Positions 60,942 to 64,000 of a stretch of 64,000 bases of DNA are shown one piece after another. The translations under genes and the position numbers were made by a program. Each line of letters opens with the position of its first letter. Within the stretch, counting starts at the first letter, position 1. Under the pieces are notes generated by a model. The model made no database searches. It saw only the letters and a program-made list of their open reading frames with translations, and had not been told where the DNA came from. Origin of the DNA: Microbacterium sp. 70-16. GTDB lineage: Bacteria > Actinomycetota > Actinomycetes > Actinomycetales > Microbacteriaceae. The DNA lies in assembly GCF_001898315.1 (NCBI RefSeq), contig NZ_MKTQ01000014.1, forward strand, positions 533,087 to 597,086. The letters are read 5' to 3'.

Positions 60942-62339
60942 ATGACCACGAGCGTCACCCCTGCTGCACCACCGGCCGCACCCGCCCTCACCCATCGCCC
61001 GGGCCGCTGGATCGACGGCTGGAACCCCGAGGACAACGCCTTCTGGAACAGCGCGGGTCGCGCGATCGCGCGGCGCAACCTCGGCTGGTCGATCTTCGCC
61101 GAGTTCCTCGGCTTCATCATCTGGCAGCTGTGGAGCATCGTCGTCGTGATGCTGCCCGGTGCCGGGTTCACGCTCGAGAGCTCGCAGCTGTTCTGGCTCA
61201 TCTCGCTGCCGAGCCTCGTCGGCGCGACGCTGCGGTTCCCGTACACGTTCATGGTCGCCCTCGTCGGCGGTCGCAACTGGACGATCATCTCGGCCGCCCT
61301 GCTGCTGATCCCCGCCGTGTTGCTGGGCGTCGTCGTCGCCAACCCCGAGACGCCGTTCGGCGTGCTGCTGCTGGTCGCGGCGCTCGCGGGTGTCGGCGGC
61401 GGCAACTTCGCGAGCTCGATGGCGAACATCACCTACTTCTTCCCGCAGCGCGAGAAGGGCTGGGCGCTCGGACTGAACGCGGCCGGCGGCAACCTCGGCA
61501 CGTCGGTCGCGCAGTTCGCCGTGCCGATCGTCGTCACGATCGGCGCCGGCACGACCCTCAACCTGTCGCTCGCCGGCTGGATGTGGATCCCGCTGATCCT
61601 GGTGGCGATCTGGGGCGCGTGGCGGTACATGGACAACCTGTCGTCGGCGAAGGCTGACTTCGCCGGCTCTGCCGCGGCGCTGCGCCAGCCCCACCTGTGG
61701 CTCATGTCGCTGCTGTACATCGGTACGTTCGGGTCGTTCATCGGCTTCGCGAGCGTGTTCCCGAAGCTCATCGCCGACCAGTTCCCCGAGTACTCGACGT
61801 TCCAGGTCGGCCAGGCATCCCTCACGCTCGCCTTCCTCGGTGCGCTCGTCGGCTCGCTCGCACGCCCCTACGGCGGCAAGCTCGCCGACCGTGTCGGCGG
61901 TGCCCGCATCACGGTCGCGGCGTTCGCCGTCATGGCACTCGGCGCGCTGACCCTCGTGTGGATCCTGCCGCTGCACAACTTCTGGCTGTACCTGGGGTGC
62001 TTCCTCGTGCTGTTCGCCGCGACGGGCGTGGGTAACGGGTCGACGTACCGCATGATTCCGACGATCTTCGCGGCCCGCGCCGTCGCCCACGGCGTGCAGC
62101 CCGGCACACCCGAGGCCGCCGCGATGCAGCGCACGTCGGCGGCGTCGCTCGGGATCATCTCGGCGATCGGCGCGTACGGCGGGTTCCTCGTGCCGCAGGT
62201 GCTCAACCTGTCGCAGCAGGCGACAGGCGGCTACTCGGCCGCGTTCATCGGCTTCGTCGTCGGCTACGCCGCGCTGCTCGCCCTGACGGTCGCGATGTAC
62301 CTCGTGCCGCGTGCGTCGCTCGGGCGTCAGCGCATCTGA
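60942..62339 (+). CDS. narK: NarK/NasA-family nitrate/nitrite transporter (MFS)
   Basis: 465 residues, 12 hydrophobic segments. The nitrate-porter signature is present twice, as usual: GVGGGNFASSMANITYFFPQREKGWALGLNAAGGNLG in the first half and LVLFAATGVGNGSTYRMIPTIF in the second. The family's conserved Arg occur in ATLRFPYTFMVALVGGRNWT and in the second half. Imports nitrate for assimilation or respiration. CAGGAG precedes ATG 60942. It converges on the diflavin reductase gene, with a hairpin terminator between them. Confidence 0.93.
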   Translation: MTTSVTPAAPPAAPALTHRPGRWIDGWNPEDNAFWNSAGRAIARRNLGWSIFAEFLGFIIWQLWSIVVVMLPGAGFTLESSQLFWLISLPSLVGATLRFPYTFMVALVGGRNWTIISAALLLIPAVLLGVVVANPETPFGVLLLVAALAGVGGGNFASSMANITYFFPQREKGWALGLNAAGGNLGTSVAQFAVPIVVTIGAGTTLNLSLAGWMWIPLILVAIWGAWRYMDNLSSAKADFAGSAAALRQPHLWLMSLLYIGTFGSFIGFASVFPKLIADQFPEYSTFQVGQASLTLAFLGALVGSLARPYGGKLADRVGGARITVAAFAVMALGALTLVWILPLHNFWLYLGCFLVLFAATGVGNGSTYRMIPTIFAARAVAHGVQPGTPEAAAMQRTSAASLGIISAIGAYGGFLVPQVLNLSQQATGGYSAAFIGFVVGYAALLALTVAMYLVPRASLGRQRI

Positions 62340-62357
62340 CGCCCGCGGTCATTACGC

Positions 62358-62391
62358 GCAGCGCCGCTCACCGCAGGGTGGGCGGCGCTGC
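62358..62391. terminator. Hairpin terminator between narK and the diflavin reductase gene
   Basis: GCAGCGCCGC and GCGGCGCTGC form a perfect 10-bp stem with a 14-base loop, 19 bases after the narK stop. The remaining gap to 62510 is GC-rich with imperfect GCGCGGCARCAC repeats and no gene. Confidence 0.65.
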
Positions 62392-62510
62392 TGCGTTGCG
62401 GTGCGCGCCCGCAACGCGGCAGCATGCGCGGCAACACACGCCCGCGCGACCGCGCGTCGGCACGCCACGCGACCCCACACCGCGCGGCAGCACCCGCGAC
62501 AACGCGCGAA

Positions 62511-64000
62511 TCAGTACACGTCGCGCGCGTAGCGACCGGATGCCGCAAGCTCGGACCGGTACTCGACCGCCGCGTCTTCGCTCAGCCCGCCGTGGCGGCG
62601 GATGATGTCGAGCAGCGTCGCGTCGACGTCGGTCGCCATGCGCGCGGCATCCCCGCACACGTACACGTGGGCGCCGTCGCCGAGCCAGCGCCACAGCTCG
62701 GCGCCGTGCTCGATCATGCGGTCCTGCACGTAGATCTTCTGCCGCTGGTCGCGCGAGAACGCGAGGTCGAGCCGCGTGAGCACGCCATCGTCGTGCAGGT
62801 CGGTGAGCTCGTCGCGGTAATAGAAGTCGCTCGCCTCGTGCTGCTCGCCGAAGAACAGCCAGTTGCGGCCCGTGTGGCCGTCGGCGCGGCGGTCGTGCAG
62901 AAACCCGCGGAAGGGTGCGACGCCCGTGCCGGGGCCGATCATGATCGCGGGAGCCGTGCCGTCTTCGGGCGGGCGGAAGTGCGGTGAGCGCTGCAGGAAC
63001 ACCGGGGCCTCCTGCGCCCGGTCGGCGAGGAACGTCGAGCACAGCCCGCCGCGCTCGCGCCCGCGCTCGGTGCGGAAGCGCACGACCGACACCGTCAGCT
63101 GCACTTCACCGGGGTCGGTCTTGGGGCTCGACGAGATCGAGTACTGGCGCGGCTGCAGCCGCCGCAGCACCAAGACCCATTCGTCGGGCTCTGCCCGCAT
63201 CGGGAACTCGTGCACGACGTCGATCGCCTGCATGCTCCAGAGGAACTGCTCGAGCTTGGTCTTGTTCTCGCGCCGCAGGAGGGTCTCCAGACGCGAATCG
63301 CGGCTGCGGTCAGCGACGAGCGCGAGGAACTCCGGCGTGACGCGCGTGATGTCGAGCCGGGTGCGCAGCGCGTCGATGAGGGTGTGCTCCTGCCCGTCGA
63401 CGTCGACGATCGCGTACGGGGCGGATGCCGTGGCGGTCAGCCACTCGTTCACGAGCGCGTCGGCGTTGACGCACACGACGCCGAGCGCATCGCCCGCGGC
63501 GTACGTCGCGCCGGTGCCGCTCAGGTCGAAGCCGAGCTGGCGCACCTCCTTGCTCGAGCCGGTGCCGCTCAGCAGCACGTTGCGCACGAGCGCCGCCCGC
63601 ACGGGGTTGCTGCGGGTGAACAGCCGGCGCGTCGCCGGCGGGGCGGCGGGGGTGGCGGGGGTGGCGGGAACCGCAGTATCCGTCGCACCCGCACCCGTCG
63701 CGAGCAGCCCCGCGACGGTCTCGATCCAGGAGGCGGCGGATGCCTCGAAGTCGGGTTCGCAGTCCACCCGCTCGAGCAGTGCGGTCGCGCCGAGCTGCCC
63801 GAGGCGCTCGTCGAGGCTGCGGCCGTGGCCGCAGAAGTCGTCGTAGCTCGAGTCGCCGAGGGCGAGCACGGCGTAGCGCAGGCCCGCGAGGCCCGGCGCG
63901 TCGTCGGCGGCCAACTCGTCCCACAGTCCCGATCCGTTGTCGGGCGGTCCGCCGTCACCGAAGGTCGACGTGATCACGAGCAGCTGCTGCGTCGCGGCGA
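62511..64000 (-). CDS. Diflavin reductase (sulfite reductase flavoprotein/nitrate reductase fusion type), 5' end outside window
   Basis: At least 496 residues visible, open through the window edge. Flavodoxin-like part: [51 protein letters not shown]. After an Ala/Thr/Pro linker comes the CysJ-type FAD domain with [10 protein letters not shown] (FAD), GGLCSTFL, then the NADP domain with [51 protein letters not shown] and the C-terminal YARDVY. In actinobacteria such modules occur alone (CysJ) or at the C-terminus of assimilatory nitrate reductase. Closeness to narK favours the latter; the missing N-terminus would decide. Confidence 0.88.
   Translation of the reverse strand, partial: AATQQLLVITSTFGDGGPPDNGSGLWDELAADDAPGLAGLRYAVLALGDSSYDDFCGHGRSLDERLGQLGATALLERVDCEPDFEASAASWIETVAGLLATGAGATDTAVPATPATPAAPPATRRLFTRSNPVRAALVRNVLLSGTGSSKEVRQLGFDLSGTGATYAAGDALGVVCVNADALVNEWLTATASAPYAIVDVDGQEHTLIDALRTRLDITRVTPEFLALVADRSRDSRLETLLRRENKTKLEQFLWSMQAIDVVHEFPMRAEPDEWVLVLRRLQPRQYSISSSPKTDPGEVQLTVSVVRFRTERGRERGGLCSTFLADRAQEAPVFLQRSPHFRPPEDGTAPAIMIGPGTGVAPFRGFLHDRRADGHTGRNWLFFGEQHEASDFYYRDELTDLHDDGVLTRLDLAFSRDQRQKIYVQDRMIEHGAELWRWLGDGAHVYVCGDAARMATDVDATLLDIIRRHGGLSEDAAVEYRSELAASGRYARDVY

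Overview
The window is about 70% GC and gene-dense, with very short intergenic gaps. It reads as a chromosomal segment of a high-GC actinobacterium, most likely Microbacteriaceae (Microbacterium-like). Indicators are the order trmD / rplS-lepB-rnhB-DUF2469-yraN-comM-dprA-xerC / rpsB-tsf-pyrH-frr-cdsA, GlgE-type glucan synthesis, EttA with a hotdog thioesterase, orn beside tRNA-His, a mycobacterial-type SOS box, and many start codons 6-9 bases after a TAnnnT hexamer, as in leaderless transcripts. I see no insertion sequence, prophage, CRISPR array or rRNA.

Layout. 1-9714: Nei-type glycosylase and RpiB; ArsR regulator with a SulP transporter; PepN; MscS channel with a truncated globin; a flavoprotein dehydrogenase. 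9741-14817: an unrecognised gene, TesB, a hotdog thioesterase coupled to EttA, a lipoprotein, and an SSB paralogue. 14912-19010: a dispersed repeat, an SOS box in front of a small unknown gene, the divergent pair yczR/yczE with a perfect inverted repeat between them, a small unknown gene, and an F420-reductase-like gene divergent from a MarR regulator. 19037-23304: tRNA-Arg, orn, tRNA-His with a strong terminator, the operon zincin-clpS-DUF2017, a small P-loop kinase, a GerW-like protein and dinB. 23394-33736: gatCAB, fadD, ligA, a GNAT enzyme, mnmA and its cysteine desulfurase. 33754-40173: glgX, glgE, glgB. 40185-46638: thioredoxin-TPR protein, a chimeric membrane protein, AI-2E transporter, hydrolase, zinc-ribbon protein, transglycosylase and a DivIVA-type protein. 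46635-58567: cdsA, frr, pyrH, tsf and rpsB, then M23 protein, xerC, dprA, comM, yraN, DUF2469, rnhB, lepB and rplS. 58743-64000: membrane protein, map, trmD, a NarK transporter and a diflavin reductase that leaves the window.

How the genes work together. MnmA uses sulfur delivered by the adjacent cysteine desulfurase. GatCAB makes Gln-tRNA or Asn-tRNA. GlgX, GlgE and GlgB trim, extend and branch alpha-glucan. Orn, rnhB, ligA, dinB, xerC, dprA, comM and the SSB paralogue cover nucleic-acid metabolism. NarK and the diflavin reductase are probably nitrate assimilation, with GlnR-like half sites upstream of narK.

The strongest signals beyond genes are: extreme over-representation of the heptamer GGATGCC/GGCATCC across the window; a recurrent TAGACT or TAGGAT hexamer 6-9 bases before start codons; a three-copy repeat that looks like a gene leader without its gene; a pair of 61-bp hairpin elements with a relic inside the neighbouring M23 gene; and tandem repeats lying across or against stop codons.
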